Below are positions 1 to 13,400 of a stretch of 64,000 nucleotides of DNA, piece after piece. The stretch spans positions 307,839-371,838 of the forward strand of contig ML133439.1 of NCBI GenBank assembly GCA_003864495.1, read 5' to 3'. This DNA is from Nemopilema nomurai. Lineage: Eukaryota > Cnidaria > Scyphozoa > Rhizostomeae > Rhizostomatidae. A program made the position numbers and the translations under genes. How positions within the stretch are numbered: the stretch's first letter is position 1; every line of letters starts with the position of its first letter. Below the pieces are notes generated by a model, which saw only the letters and a list, made by a program, of their open reading frames with translations, had not been told where the DNA came from and did not search any database.

Positions 1-60
1 CACAAAAGTGAATAATCCTTAAAAGATAAATGAAGATTATCTATATAACTATGGCGTTAC

Positions 61-179
61 CTAACGATGCAACATTGCTTGAGGAGGACAGGGGCTGCAG
101 CCACCAAGCAGACAAATAAATAAAACGGGGATGAAAATAACAAAAGCCTCACGGTGTTCCAACTATTCTTGAAAGACAT
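61..179 (-). CDS. First (signal-peptide) exon of a second channel-type gene, rest outside window
   Basis: This exon is identical to 22,021-22,139. It encodes MSFKNSWNTVR followed by a hydrophobic stretch (LLLFSSPFYLFVCLVAAAPV) and ends CCIV plus AG, before a strong donor (AG|GTAACG), phase 2. An in-frame upstream Met at 242 is possible, but the shorter start places the hydrophobic core as in a normal signal peptide. If the downstream gene was duplicated too, the other exons lie left of base 1. Only the exon, its donor and its duplication are seen; the link to a channel gene is inferred from the second copy. Confidence 0.45.
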
Positions 180-1751
180 TGTCCCTTGCTCTTGAAAAAG
201 CTTGTATAATTTCTTATGATAAGAGAATTTTCCAGGGAACATATTACTTCACTTAGAGCAAATCAGTTTCAACTTTGCAGCAACCACACCTTGCTTTCTA
301 ACCTTGTGTGACCCGCAAAACATGAAGCATAAGACAAACAACTTGCTTACCCTGATGTTCTTTGACTTCTGTGAGGTTACCCCCTAAGACGCTGAACATT
401 TCCAGTGGCTTCTCTGTATTTGCATTTCAAAAAACATTAAGATTTGGAAAGCACCAATTTTACACACGCCGATGCCAGACTAAATGCTAATCTAATCATG
501 GCATAAATGTAACTAAAATGCAGACATCGATAAAGAATCCAGCCATTCATAAAACAACGCACAAAGATTGTTTGTTACACACCAAGCCAATAGGATTCAA
601 ATGTTTAGAAGGACCTATGGTAAACATAAGAAGAAATGCAGCAAATATCATTGAGAAAAACTGTCTTTACGAGTTGCGAATTGTATTAGGGTGACTATAC
701 ATTATGCTAGTTCATTCTCGCATCGTGTCTTTGTAGTTGGTAAATAGAGTCTAGCTTAAGCATATGGAGATATCAAGATATGATAATCCTCTAGCAAAAA
801 AGCATGAGCAGCAACAGCAACATTACTAAAATAACGTCACAATAGCGCACATGCGAGAAACAAAGAAGAAAAGCCTTAGACCTGATATTTATTTAAGTAT
901 TTAAACCTGATAACATAGAATGCATCTAATAAAAACGTACAAGATATTAGCCGAGGTTTGAAAAGAATTCATTGAATAGAAGATTATGAACGTCAACAAT
1001 GATTATTCTGAAACATATTTTTTTCCAAGTGATTCATAATCATTATACCTTTATTATAAAAATTGCAATGGAAACAAATATTAATGATTATTGACTAAAT
1101 TCAGTCATACGAATCCTTTGCCACAGATAGTCCATTGTAATCACATTTAATGAATAATACATGGATGAAACTGATAAACACAATCATTTGAATTTAAAGC
1201 AAATCAACTTCTGAAAATTTTAAATACAGATAATGCAAAAATATTATTGATGTGCACATTCAATAAATTAATCAAGTGTATCTTTGTTATTGTTCGTTAT
1301 AACGTGAGTCAAAACAAAAACGAAACTTATATGTCAGACAACCTCAGAAGCTCTCTCGCTCACTTGAGATATGCTTTGTATTTCTATCATAGCACCAACT
1401 GGCGATAAACATGCGCTTCAACCGAAATCGATAACGTACTCTTGTCGTAATAACAGTTAAATTTACAGTACAAGCTCAAAATTATACCAAGTGATGTTAA
1501 ATTCCCATAAAAGATTTACATGAAATATATGCTAAGATCAAGCACAATGTACTGATACATGACAAATACATGTTTTAAAAGCTAGCACATATTGTTAGAC
1601 ACATATTCTGGAGAGTCTTTTGAATCTACTTATCAAAGCAAAAAATCGTGAAAAGCTTTAATATCAGTGTTGATACTATGGTACTTTGCTTCAAGTGTTT
1701 TGGATAACATCATATTGCTTGCTGATTCTCTTCATGCCAACGTTTGAAATT
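180..1751. other. Intergenic, no gene seen
   Basis: AT-rich sequence lies between the signal-peptide exon and the stop codon of the PA14-FN3-PAN gene. It is nearly identical to 22,140-23,711. It should contain the 3' untranslated region of the PA14 gene and the promoter of the next gene. I saw no convincing coding exon or RNA gene. Confidence 0.6.
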
Positions 1752-4700
1752 CTAGCAAACTTCGTAGTATTGAGATCCTTCACTTGAAACGAAGTCATTG
1801 GGAAACGTCTTCATGTTGTTTTTGCTGATTTCACAAACGAGCGATGCGCTTTCAGTTGTCTTTATGTTAATAGAAGCACATTTACACCCACTGCCTTTGA
1901 GGGAGCATTGCCTGCAAATTTGGAAGCAATCCTCGACGGAGCGGACGGCAGCCCTCTTTGACACGTGCCGCAACAACGCCTTGTTTCTGAATTTCATATT
2001 GGTTACAAAAGCTGTAGGGGTCTCCAAAGTAAAACTGTTTGCTAGGAACAAAACAGATAGTTTGAAAATAATCAGATAATTGTGAGTAATCTTCAGTACG
2101 AAGTTCGAAAATTGTTCCCACATAAAAATTAGCTTTCACAATACCAATATTTGGATATTAGCCCATCGCACACTAGAAATAATATTATCATCATGTTTAT
2201 TTCTTATTAATATATTTTCTTCCAATGTGCAAAAAAATTTCACATCTAAAGAAATTGGTTACAAGATAGCATTTTTGTAATTCAGCTTCTTTTTGGTACA
2301 CCTATTTAATGCAATATTGCACCTTAACACACATTTGGTCTTGCTCTATCGATAAAAGAGAAGCGCAAAATATGTGCTTCAAACCGTATACGAAAACGAT
2401 TATTCACAACACTAAGATCGTTTTCTGAAAGCTTAGAAAAGGTCCATTCACCGTCCACAACCTCCTGTTATCGTAAATAGAATGTAAATCATAATTAAGA
2501 CAGGAATTGATGCCACAAATATTTTCTCCAAGACTCTAAATTTAAATTCCAAATGCATTTCCAGAGGATTTCAGATATAAATGAAGATTTTTTCTACCAT
2601 CTTCATATGCTTTGTATCTATCTTGTTAATGTTTTATATACTACGAAGTTCATCAAATATCTATCTTACATGAGAAATCTAAAATATCAAAAGATGGTTC
2701 GCAATTCACCGTAGAATAATCGAAAAAGGTACTATATTATGAATTCATTAAAAAAGAAGAGAACCCCAGTGTAATATACCCTTCAATTTGCTGCAATTTG
2801 CAACCGAATTCTATTGAATATCGATGTGAAATGCAACTAAGAATTTCATAGCATGTCCTTTGTATTCTGTTCTACGAGAACAGCCTCTTTAAGCCTAATT
2901 GCAGGGGACCTTGGTCGATATATTGTTCAAGCCCCATCCATCTAAATCATTTCCAATGCTGCTCACTTTTCTTCAAAGCCAGTCACCTTTTGTCGATCCT
3001 TAAAGGCCCATATCAATGACGGATCACGGTTTGGGCCACATTCGAAGGAGTTACCTTGGTTTTAAATGCACTTGTACCAATACTTCGAAATGTCAATTTT
3101 TTCTGATGAAATCATTACCGTATGCATCTGTCCTTATGTAAACAGCTTCACTGAATGGTCCTGTTCCGTGATTTGTTACTCCCGCAACTTTCACCGCGTA
3201 TAAGGTGTAGTACTGTAGGTCACCTATCTCAACTCTGAAGTCTGACGAACTCACATTGGTGGATTTCCAGTCCTCGCCAGAGTCCTTCTTTCTGTATGTT
3301 ATTTTGTATTGGCTGATGATTCCGTTGCGACCCTGTGCTGGAATGGCACCCCACGTGGCGTAAATCTTAGTTGCACTCACGAACCCGCCTCCTACTCCAG
3401 TCGGCGCCTCCGAAGGAACTGTAAAATGTTTAAGCGAATAATGAATATTTTTGCATTTCTGATCAAGGCAAACTTGGACAGTCAGTTTTCGAATTTATGT
3501 TCAGATTGATGGACAGCAGAAATCGGGGAAACCGATAATTTTTCACAATTAGACCTAACTGGACAATGCTGAACTAACGATTTTCGTTGCATATTTAAGC
3601 AGAACTAACGATTAGCTGCATAGTTAGAGGAGGCAAGAGTGAAAATTTAATAAATTTAGCGGAAATTGCAACAAAGCACAAATAACCTTATTTTGCATTC
3701 AGGCAGTGGATAATGAAATAAGTAAAAATTGCAGTGGAAAAATGCGAAGTAAGTTGAAGTTAAAATTTTATCAATAGGTCCCTACCATCTCCAATTGTTC
3801 GCTCGGTGATAGTGGCAGAAAAGATTCCAACTCCTTTTCCAGTGACACCAGCAACACTCATGTCATACTCGATATATTTGTCGAGCCCTGAAAGCAACGT
3901 AGCCTGGCTCGTCGAGTGTGACGTCTTTGGATCGTCGCTTTTGTCCTTTCGTTGGTACTTGACTTCATATGACACAATAACGCCATTCTGCAATGAAGGT
4001 TGGATGTCCGACCATTCAAACCTAATTGAGGTGGAGTTCACTGCGGTAGCTACCAAATTTCTTGGTGGCCCACCTGGTCCTGAAGACAAAAAACATTGTC
4101 ACTTTGATTCTGTAATTGGCGAGATTTCAATGTACCTTGAATCAACATGTAAAAATAGCAAAAGCATGAATCTATTTTCTTTTCAAGTATTTCCAATCCC
4201 TCCTCAAATGGTATAGTTAACAGGTTTACCAAGGTAAAGGTGATTGCAATGTGAGATGGGCAGCGTTTGGGACCAAATTCTCTATTCCAGTACCGGTCTC
4301 CTTGCAAAAGCAAGTGCTGCTATTGGCCTTCAGTCTCCTTGTGGCAAATATGAATTATAGGCCAGTTTAAACTCAGGAGGCAAGAGGATAACGGTTTTGG
4401 AGGAAGGAGGATAAGGTCTTACAGCTAGAGAACCTTGACCGCAATATGAGCACTAGCAGGTGAAATGGGGGCTGTAAATATTCTTTTGCTCGAATTGGGA
4501 GGAAATAATTTCCGTTGGTGCTTACTGTCTTCATCAGTTCTGAGACTCAGGACTGCACTCTTCACACCCTCTCCAACTGAGGTCTCTGCTGATAATTTGA
4601 CATCATAAAGCGTCCAATAGGCCAAACCAGTTCTTTCATAAAACTTGTCAGTTGTAGAGACTGGACTTTGCCAACTCCCGGTCGAAGTCTTGATGTAAAC

Positions 4701-7700
4701 CTTGTATCCAGTAATAATGCCGTTGCGATGCTCCTCCGGCACGTCTGCCCATTCAAACTTCAAGCTGGTGGAGCTGGTGTTGTAGCCGGTGATGTTGGAC
4801 GGAGGAGAGCTGGGAGCTGACAGATGAAAGGTGACAAGTGACAGTTAATAGAAACACGAATGGCTTAACGATGAGTGGACGATTAAAGAGCAATGCTGAA
4901 GGGTAATAGAAATCGAGAAAATTGGTTGTTTCAAAGGAAATAGCCCACCACGAGGTGAAAATGCATCACTAGATTCTTTATCACAAAATACTGCGAATGA
5001 AATGTAACTCAAAATAAGGTCCTTGCCTACAATGGTGAGAAAAAAAAGCCAAAATGAGTAATAGATTCAACCAAAGATGTAGCTGAACGATGCCGATTGC
5101 ATCTTCTAAGTTACATCAACATCGAATTATTTATGCCTTTTTATATTTTTCAGCATTAATTAAGCATAAGATAAGCCCATAGGGCTTAGTGTGCCCATCA
5201 GCATGTAGCTGCCCCTCACCTAACTGAGAAGCTTTACGGTTCGTAAACACGCTGAACTCTATAATCATAACAAAATGTTCCTTGTTCCTGGGAAGTCTCT
5301 CAGTCAGGCTTGGATCTACACACATCCCATGACAATAAGCAAGTGCAAAATGTCTGAGCTAAAAGGACACAATACAAAAGATGCAAGTGAAAGAACATTC
5401 TTGACACGTACTATCTTCAGCAGTCCTTCTTTCGATGACAGGGCTATACACTCCAACACCCTTTGAAGTGCTTGCAGCAACGTGAAGCTCGTAAATTGCG
5501 TACTTTTGTAACGACCCAATTGTTCGATAGCGGGATGTCCCAGTGTCATACAACCACGTAGAAGCCTCTTTAACCTTGTACTTAACCGTATAGCCAGTTA
5601 TGACTCCGTTTCTTTTTGCACTGGAAGGGAGAGGTCCAAAGGACACTTGAATTGATGTTGACGATGTTGTTGTTGCTGTGAAACTTGGTGGATAGTCTTC
5701 AGGCACTGGAAGCAAATTTAGGTCAATTAGCTTTCAAATTATTGATTGATTGCTTAATTGATTGATTGATTAATTATTCATTATCAATTGAAAGCTTTTG
5801 CATTTCTCCATCCCTTAAAGTGTAAAAGATCTACCTTTTTACCTATAAATTGTTATTGTCATTATTCTGTGATTTATTCTTGACCTTACCATGAAGTTAA
5901 TGAGATGCTATAAGGGTATGGCTCTTTTCATACTGGGTACTAGTCCCCTCAAACGCTTCAACGCTGATGTGGCCTAGTCAACAACGCCATTTTTGCAAAG
6001 CGGCAGCCTTAAATGCAAATTACTGCTGGTTGAATTTTCATGACAGATTAATTTAGAGGTGGCAATAACAGTCATCAGTCTAAAAGAAAACTTGTATCTC
6101 TCAAGGAAGACGTTGCATATCAACAAATAAACGCAAAGGCCCTTTGACAATGTGCCTGCGGATAACAGCCGTTGAATTTTTATTGCATTTCTGGGCCACT
6201 TGTGCAAAATAATTAGTCGATGCAACAATTCAATGTATAAAGCTTACAAAAAACTTTAAGCGAGGCCTTATAATGCAAACAGTATTCCTAGAAAAATTGG
6301 CTGCTCTAAGGGTTTCTTTCAACTGGGTTTCAAATAACTAGACAAGTGAAGTGATCAAAGTGTACCATAAGCAATGGAAAGAAGAGAATCTTACTGTAAA
6401 GGATTGAGCAAACACTTTTGATGGCTGTACATACATACAGACCATTGGGCAAAATAGTATATACATACACACGCATACTTTTCTTCTAATAGTGGGACAA
6501 GGCAGCCAATCACCAGCTATGTCACAGCTATGTTCCACAGTGGGCCTCGATATGAAAGGGAGACAAAATAGAATTTCTCCTCCAGTGGGACTTACCGTCT
6601 TCATCAGTGCGTATTGTCGTTTTTGCCGATATGATGTTGTGCTCAATCGTGGATTGCACGAATCCATAATAGTGAGCATAAAAGCTGTATTCGGTGTATT
6701 TCTTGAGACCAGTAAATGTCTTTTTGATTGGCAGTGAGCCAGTGAAGGCCACCGTGACCTTTGATGACGAATTCAAAGTTTCATGGTACACTATTTCAAA
6801 GGCATTTGAAGCAGTCCACTGATCGGCAGGTGGAACTGTTGGGTTAGCAAGAAGCTCTGCTGACAGTGCACTCGAGTTTTCCATTGACAGTATAGGCACA
6901 GGGATGTATAGATAGGTATGCTCTGGCGAAATTAAGAGAAGAATGTATTAGGTGTCCCTTACTCGCAAGATACTAGCAGCGTCTAACTACAGTTAATTCG
7001 TTCTATAAAGAAAATATTTCACAGTCTGAAGGGTTTGGGCACAATCAAATTTGAGGGATCACCTTCGAGAACAGGTAAGTGAATTTCATTCTGATCAATA
7101 GCACTGATAGAAAGAGGCCGATATTTCCACTACATCATTTCTGTTTCCTTTCTGATTATTAGGCATAGCGAGCTTTTTAACTGTTGAAGACAACACATGT
7201 GTTGTAAGACACCGGGTTTTCTACTTACGTGGAAGCAAATTTGTCAGAGAACCTGTCAAATCTTTTTCAAAATTTCCAGTGCTTCCTTCTCTTCTCTGTA
7301 CTCTAACATAGTCGTCCCCACCACTATCAACATGCAGAATTTTAATGGGGTAGTAAGCATGCTTAAAATATGTGCCAATTGAATGCTCCGTTTCAGGTGA
7401 ATTTCTAGAACAGGAAACTCAAGTTGTTAATGTAGGTTGCTTACTTAGGTAGTTCTATAATGGAGATTTCTGTTTACTGCCTTATTTTCAGTATAGGATA
7501 CCGTCAGTATAGATAGAAATGTGTGAAATAGCAATTTCAGAAAATGTGTCTATTTGGAAGTTAATATTACAAAAAATGGCAGAGTTAAGGAAAGTAATGG
7601 AGTAAACAGTTATAACGATTTAACAACATCACTGACGTTTAGGTAAGCGTTATTGTTTTTGTCAGGTGATGTCTCTTAACTTTGGGGTATGCTATGCTGA

Positions 7701-9849
7701 CATTCTAGAAGGTGGAGGGAAATAAATCCAACCATACTAACGTTTTAGCAAACACTCTCTTCACCGTGTTATTGGTTGTTGTAACGTTGATCTCACAGAA
7801 AGAATTGCATGCTGCCTTCAACTGGTAGCTTCCATTCTTAGGCACAGTTAAATATCCCGTGTACCTTCGTCCATAAGTGCCCGCAAAGTTGTTATTGCTC
7901 TGCTCATAGAGAGAGGCCCGACAAAATACACTTGTAGGGTTATTCGGGTACTTTGCCGAGTTTGCATTTGAGTAGGCCGGTTGAGTTTTTTGGGCTGGAT
8001 ATGACGTACTTTCATAGTACTCTGTTAGCAAGCCATTGAAGCTGTAAAACTCTATAAAAAGACAGACAAAAATACTGCATTGTGAGTGTACTGGAGAGGG
8101 AAAGGACGCAAGTCAAATTGAGATTCGAGAAGTCCTTTGCATCTTCCACCTTTGCATCAAGAGAAAGGCAGAGACCGTCGACAAAATTAAAGTAGAACAT
8201 TGACTTCATGTATGTATGGTTATTTTTAAAGGTAGTTAGAAAAGAATGATATTTCTACACAAAAATTTCCACCGAATAGGTTCAAATCCAAAGTGTTTAT
8301 TACCATCATTTCATTTTCAGTGGAAGATACGGCAGTAGAGTTTGTTTGCTTTATTTGCCACTATCGACTAGTAGAGCCTTTGACCTAAAGTCTAAATATT
8401 TTCTAGCAGTAATCACAATTTTATTATGAATTATCAGTTGGCAGTAGACGTTAGAGAAACGCATCAAACCCATTTGATTCTATACGAGCACATCATCTCA
8501 GATATCAGAATCCTCTTGGTTCATTAGAAACCTTTTGGGACATCAGTGCTTGTACACGTGGGAATTTTATCAGACTGCAAAGACATGTTCAGCTTTCAAA
8601 GCCATGCTACCATCTCAAATACCTAGCACACCCTTACCCAAACAATTCTTTAGAAGCAGATAGCTTGTGCTGCAGAGAAAGTTAAAGCCAAATGCTGGCT
8701 ATTAAGTGCACAAACCCATCGATCGTCGGAGGTTTCTTTCGTCCAGCGGCTTGACTTCTGTTCCATTCGGAAACAGCATTCCCAGCTTCATAAAAAACGG
8801 TGATTCTAGGCCATCACTGTATCTTACGTCAATTTTGTATCTGAATCCTTTTTTTAGCAAAAGACCATCTGAGCGCTGACTGGAAAGAGAGTGTCCGAAA
8901 TAAAGATATCAATTAATCATTTAAAGAAGCCAAAAATAATTCTGAGGTCTTTTCAATTAATTCTCCTCTTTGGCATTGTTACCTTCATCTTCTTTGAAGA
9001 GATGAGATTGATTTTCATAGGAATATGTAATATCCAGTCTTTGTTTTTTGTATCAAATTTTTTTGTCCAGCAATCTAAATATAAAATATTTTCTAAAAGT
9101 TATCTTTTGAAACTTACTTGTAGGTCCACCCTATGGTGGAGGAAACAGTGTCAGTGTGTTTGACGGTAACGAGAACACCTGGTTGCAGCTCAAAATCAAC
9201 CATGCAATCCTTTCTGCATGCCACGATCAGGCGATGCACTCCAGACAATGTTGGCACAAAGTAGGCCTGGTATCGAAAATGATGCCAAAGTGAATTAGAT
9301 GCGAGCCCCCATTCAAACTTGTTTTCGTTGATTATGCCACTAGGACAGTCAGGGTAGCCGCCTAACTTGGGAAAATTTGGTATGGATTGACCGGATGACG
9401 TTATCCAAGTATCTCGATGAAGCCCAGGTCCCGGCTTGTAGAAACCTGTGACGAAGTGAGTACCACTGAACAGTTTGCTTCATTTGAGCTCCAAGGAACA
9501 AGGGGTGAAAGATAGACCACGAAATTGCATTAAATGCTATCAAATACTTTTAAATCCTCTGTTTTGATGTGTTATGCTAATGTGCATTTTAACTAGTTGA
9601 AGAATATTTTTCAAGACAATCTTGAGATTGAAGTTGTAGAGCTGTATTGAGATACGACACAAAAACCTCAAAGTAGGAACTTATTAGTGGAGAGCTGGCA
9701 GCAGAATCTTTTGCTTCAAGAGTCCCAACAGGCCCACCAGCAAGAAATAGTGTTTATTAAATTGGTTTAGAATGTCATAAAATTTATATACCTGTTCGAA
9801 ACGACGGGAAAACAGTTCCGATGAAGCAAGTGAAAATAATGATCCACAT
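1752..9849 (-). CDS. Secreted PA14-PA14-FN3(x5)-PAN/apple protein, copy A
   Basis: Ten exons (9849-9792, 9445-9118, 8879-8716, 8051-7742, 7404-7229, 6922-6596, 5705-5412, 4816-4526, 4079-3786, 3418-3119, with terminal exon 2041-1752; eleven segments counting the last) join with GT/AG and consistent phase into 2,832 nt, 943 residues. Residues 1-19 form a signal peptide (MWIIIFTCFIGTVFPSF). Residues about 20-183 and 184-345 are two PA14-like modules (GLHRDTW..., GLLTEYY..., YLTVPKNGSYQLKA, YPIKILHVDSGGDD). Residues 346-847 are five FN3 modules, each one exon with phase 1 at both ends. Residues 848-943 form a cysteine-rich PAN/apple domain (CFQICRQC...CKCASI...CEIS) ending YYEVC-stop. No membrane segment follows, so it is probably secreted and adhesive or carbohydrate-binding. 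PA14 and PAN modules often bind glycans or proteins; the actual ligand is unknown. The start is the only Met before the signal. Confidence 0.88.
5741..5780. repeat. ATTG tetranucleotide repeat in an intron
   Basis: Short (ATTG)n tract, interrupted, in the intron upstream of the second FN3 exon. It lies in a stretch of about 100 bp that is absent from the equivalent intron of the second gene copy (near 27,775). Confidence 0.7.
6422..6478. repeat. Degenerate CATA/TACA microsatellite
   Basis: Alternating ACATACATAC-type sequence in an intron of PA14-FN3-PAN copy A. The matching place in copy B (about 28,360-28,390) is shorter, so the tract differs in length between copies. Confidence 0.5.
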
Positions 9850-10258
9850 TTGTGAGTGCACCTTCAATATATGAAGGCTGCTTTCAACTGTTAAGAATAA
9901 GACGGATAATTTTTTAATATTTGACAAATAAATAATTTCCAGCATGTAGAGTTAGGAATATCAAGGTGTACTTTCTCTTCAAGGCAATAGTAAGTTCTCG
10001 CTTTCAACCAAAAACGTTTCCACTATTTGGAAACGGTGACTCTACTTCCCATCATCTTCGAAGCGACATCCTACGTCACCAACGTTATCCTTTCCTAGTG
10101 AGTTGCAATCCTTCTACAGGTTTCAGCCAGAGTTCGACTGGGAAAGCCAGTGAATCGTTATACGCGTAGCAAATAGTGGTGGGTTTGAAATTTCTGTTTA
10201 TATGGTGCATAGAGGCATAAATCAAAAGACAAAACGTAAGCTTTTATTGAAATTATTA

Positions 10259-10400
10259 TTACCAACATTTTTTAAAATGCACTACCGGAAAGCCTTTTTT
10301 GAAGGGCCTTCTATTTGATCTGCCGCAAGTTGGACACATGCAAATAGATTTGTCTTTTTTAATATTCACTATAATGATCTTTAGAATATATTGACAACCA
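10259..10400 (-). other. Possible terminal exon with C2HC zinc-knuckle motif
   Basis: A minus-strand frame reads ...SICMCPTCGRSNRRPFKKGF and continues to VVHFKKCW-stop, giving the pattern C-x2-C-x15-H-x3-C. The stop (10,261-10,259) is followed by AATAAA at 10,248-10,243. The frame is open upstream to about 10,400. It is repeated without change at about 32,335-32,480, but the noncoding DNA around it is equally unchanged, so this says nothing about selection. No upstream exon could be assigned. It may be a real 3' exon, a transposon relic or chance. Confidence 0.25.
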
Positions 10401-13400
10401 AAACTCTTTATTCAAGTCCGGGTATGTGAAATGAAAAGTTGGTGTGCACATGCTTGTAAATAGAAGCGACGTAATGCGCAAGGATTGTTTATTACACACA
10501 AAGCCAATAGGATTCAACGAAATGTAATTGGCTAGCTGGTCAATATGGTGACATGGTAGCAGATTTGAAGACTCAAATTCTGTCTAAGTCGTCATACAAT
10601 GTGGTCGTAAATTCCAATTAAATAATATTAAAAGTCAGGTTTTGCACAAGTTTAGGTCCAGGTCCAGCCTCCTCGTCAAGGGTTGAAATGCCCAGAGTGA
10701 GACGAGACTGACATCGAACTATAAGAAAAAGCTGATGCTCATTTCCTTTTCACTCATCACACCATTGCATATAAATATGTTCTCTAGTGAGAAATGTGTT
10801 TGCTTATAGAATCGGTTTGAGACTTACAGCGAGCTCAATTAGAAGCGCTACTAGAACGAACCGTAAGGAATCAATTGAATTGGTAAAACAATCAACTCGT
10901 TCTTCTCGAATTTATCCATGTTCTCAGCGCGAGTTGGACAGGTGGGGGTGATTGGGTATGTCACTGAATTCTCGCAATTAAAAATGAACGATAGGTGAAA
11001 ATCCACCGTTCTAAAAAAACTCCATGACCCGGCTGGTATAAATCTGAAAAGTGGTTAATCGGTGTTAAGTGAGCGTACATCGCCTTTAGAAGGGGGATGG
11101 GCAAACGGTGCCATTAAAAGGAGATGGAGACAGATTTAATGACAATGTGCAATTTAGAAAGGGAAGACTTGCCACTCATGGGGCTCATATGACTCAAAAG
11201 TATAAAATTTCAAGTGCTGGAAAGAGACACAGAACATTGTTTGAGCAGTTATACAACATTGTTTAAATTTGAACAGACTTGATGTACAGCAACCGAAATG
11301 TGTTATAATTGATAAGGCAACAGCAGGAAAGAGGAGGGTAGGCATTGTCTTTCAGGGGCTGCCAATCTACCATTTGAGGTTGGTGTCGAATCTTAAAGCA
11401 AAGAAAACGTCATCAAAAGTCACAACATCATGGGCATGGTTTTATGTGCTCGTTGGAACATTTATAGATCTAGCACGGCAACTCTGGAAACCGAAAAATT
11501 GTTTAGCTATCATACCTAGGTGCGATAGTCATGAATTACATGACCTAAACGGTTGACGTTTTGCAATGGGAAACTGGAAAAACACAACAGACCAACAACA
11601 TTGAAGTAAACAATAACGTTCTGTTTAGTTCAATACATCAGTGAGTTCATAACCTGTTTCTATGGCTACTGTGTTTGGTTTGGATTTGCATGGCCTCCAC
11701 CTGCTACATACGGGTATTTTCTGCCTTTTGGTGAGTGCTGGTGGGTCAACCTTGTCCCATTCAAAAGAGGATATTGTCGCTCAATTTCTAATGAATTTTT
11801 CTTCACATCAAATGTTTTTCCATAGAGCCTCATACATCAATTAAACGTTATTTCTCTGAGATATTTTTTATGGCTTGGAAATGTGTCTCATCACATTTGC
11901 ATGTGATTTTCAAGAAAACTGCACATGGAGTGCTTTTGATTAAGCGACTCATTTTCGTCTATAATTTCACTAACCGTTATTCAGTTGCGATTCAACCTTT
12001 TCTCCTGCCATTGAGAAAATCCAATGTTTTGGATGTAAGAGGAGAACAGTCCAAAAGAACATTTTTGGTAAAGTCTCTTGTACGAACAAGTGCTTTGTAG
12101 TACAAAACTTCACGATAGCTTGAAAAAGCGGAATCAATATTTGCATGGTAAATGTATATTTTTCTTTTGATACTTCTCAGATTGTTCGAAAAATGGAAAA
12201 TTACCAAAAGATGACACAATAAATAGCCAGTTGTAGTATATTTTCAGCTATAGCCAGTCATATACTCTTCTAATGCCAATCATCATCACTCTTTAGCGTT
12301 TTTGATTCGCAACTGGCTCTGTATATTGTCAGCTTTTTGTTATTTTCTGACGTTTGCAAACACTTTCGGGTTTAAAATGTAGTTGAATTATGAAAAAACT
12401 GTTTCGCTATATTAGCTATTGTGGCGCCTCCATTACCTTTATTTTGTTCGGTAAGCGAGGCGTCTGGTTGCAAATATATGGGAGTTCACGGGTGTTCCGT
12501 TATTATGCAATGCAGAAGGACAATATCTATCAATTTCTCTATCAATAAAAGGCCAAAAAAGGATAAATGGTACAATTGTCCATAAGAACGAAGTAGAAAA
12601 TAAGATTATAAAAACTGTTTGCGCATAAAGGTATTCAAGCTTTAGAAATTTAGCGAATCTTCTTACCTTTGTGCGATTTTCAAATTTCCAGAAACAACCT
12701 CTTTAAAAGCTTTCTTTAAAGTATCGTTTGGTTTGAAATGCTCTACACAAGCGGCTTCGTCGAATCACTATAGAACAGTTGTCCAGTAAGTGTTTATCGC
12801 TTCAAATGCTGATTTGGAATAACCTCAAAGTTTACATGGAGGCTTAGGTCGGCAGGCAACTGTATGAATATATTTTTATGGTAGCAATTACAAGCAATTA
12901 AACCCGAAACCAATACAGGTGTCCACTATCTATGACGTGAAAACAATTTTCTGTTCATGTTTATTACGCATGGGCGCTCTGAGAAACATGGAGCTGAGAT
13001 TGAAAATAACACATAATTTCTACTTATGATTTGACAAAAAACAAACACCATCACTCTAAAGAAATCTGAACCAAAAAGCAATGGGACTCAACAGCCTATT
13101 CTATGTCAATATCTCATTCTACTTTTATATTCCAGTTTTAACTTAAATTGAGAAACCAAGAAAGGTTCATGAAGTTTACTGACGAAGGAAATCCAATAAC
13201 CTCTCTTAAACTTTAATTTTTCCACTGCTCTTCTTGCAGTTTTAACGCTATTTGGATGAAATGTTTTCTAACGCCTAGGACGATGCAAAAGGAAACCCAC
13301 CTGTGAGATTTATCAATGCGCATTCATTCAAAAACGTTTTTTAAACCGAACAACAGCTCAAAGCAACTAACTAATAACTAAAGGCCTTTCAACGCAGCGA

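Larger units (their letters stand above)
1..12235. repeat. Segmental duplication 1, copy 1 (direct tandem)
   Basis: This segment matches 21,961 to about 34,250 in the same orientation; base 1 aligns with base 21,961. It holds the signal-peptide exon at 61-179, the whole PA14-FN3-PAN gene and its 5' flank. Identity is very uneven. About 1-2,700 and about 10,200-11,770 are almost identical between copies, whereas 3.4-10 kb has many substitutions and indels. The match fades near 12,235. The left limit is unknown because the match already holds at the window edge. Confidence 0.93.

Noticed and set aside
57..242. 61-residue frame starting MFPGKF as a small stand-alone gene
   Set aside because: A strong donor (AG|GTAACG) precedes the stop codon and the C-terminal residues read into the intron. 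It is better seen as a signal-peptide exon.
3806..4216. 136-residue plus-strand frame
   Set aside because: It is the antisense of an FN3 exon whose splice phase, module pattern and duplicate support the minus strand.
11269..11556. 95-residue plus-strand frame, identical in both duplication copies (33,324-33,611)
   Set aside because: No motif, no splice context, and the flanking noncoding DNA is just as identical, so conservation gives no support.
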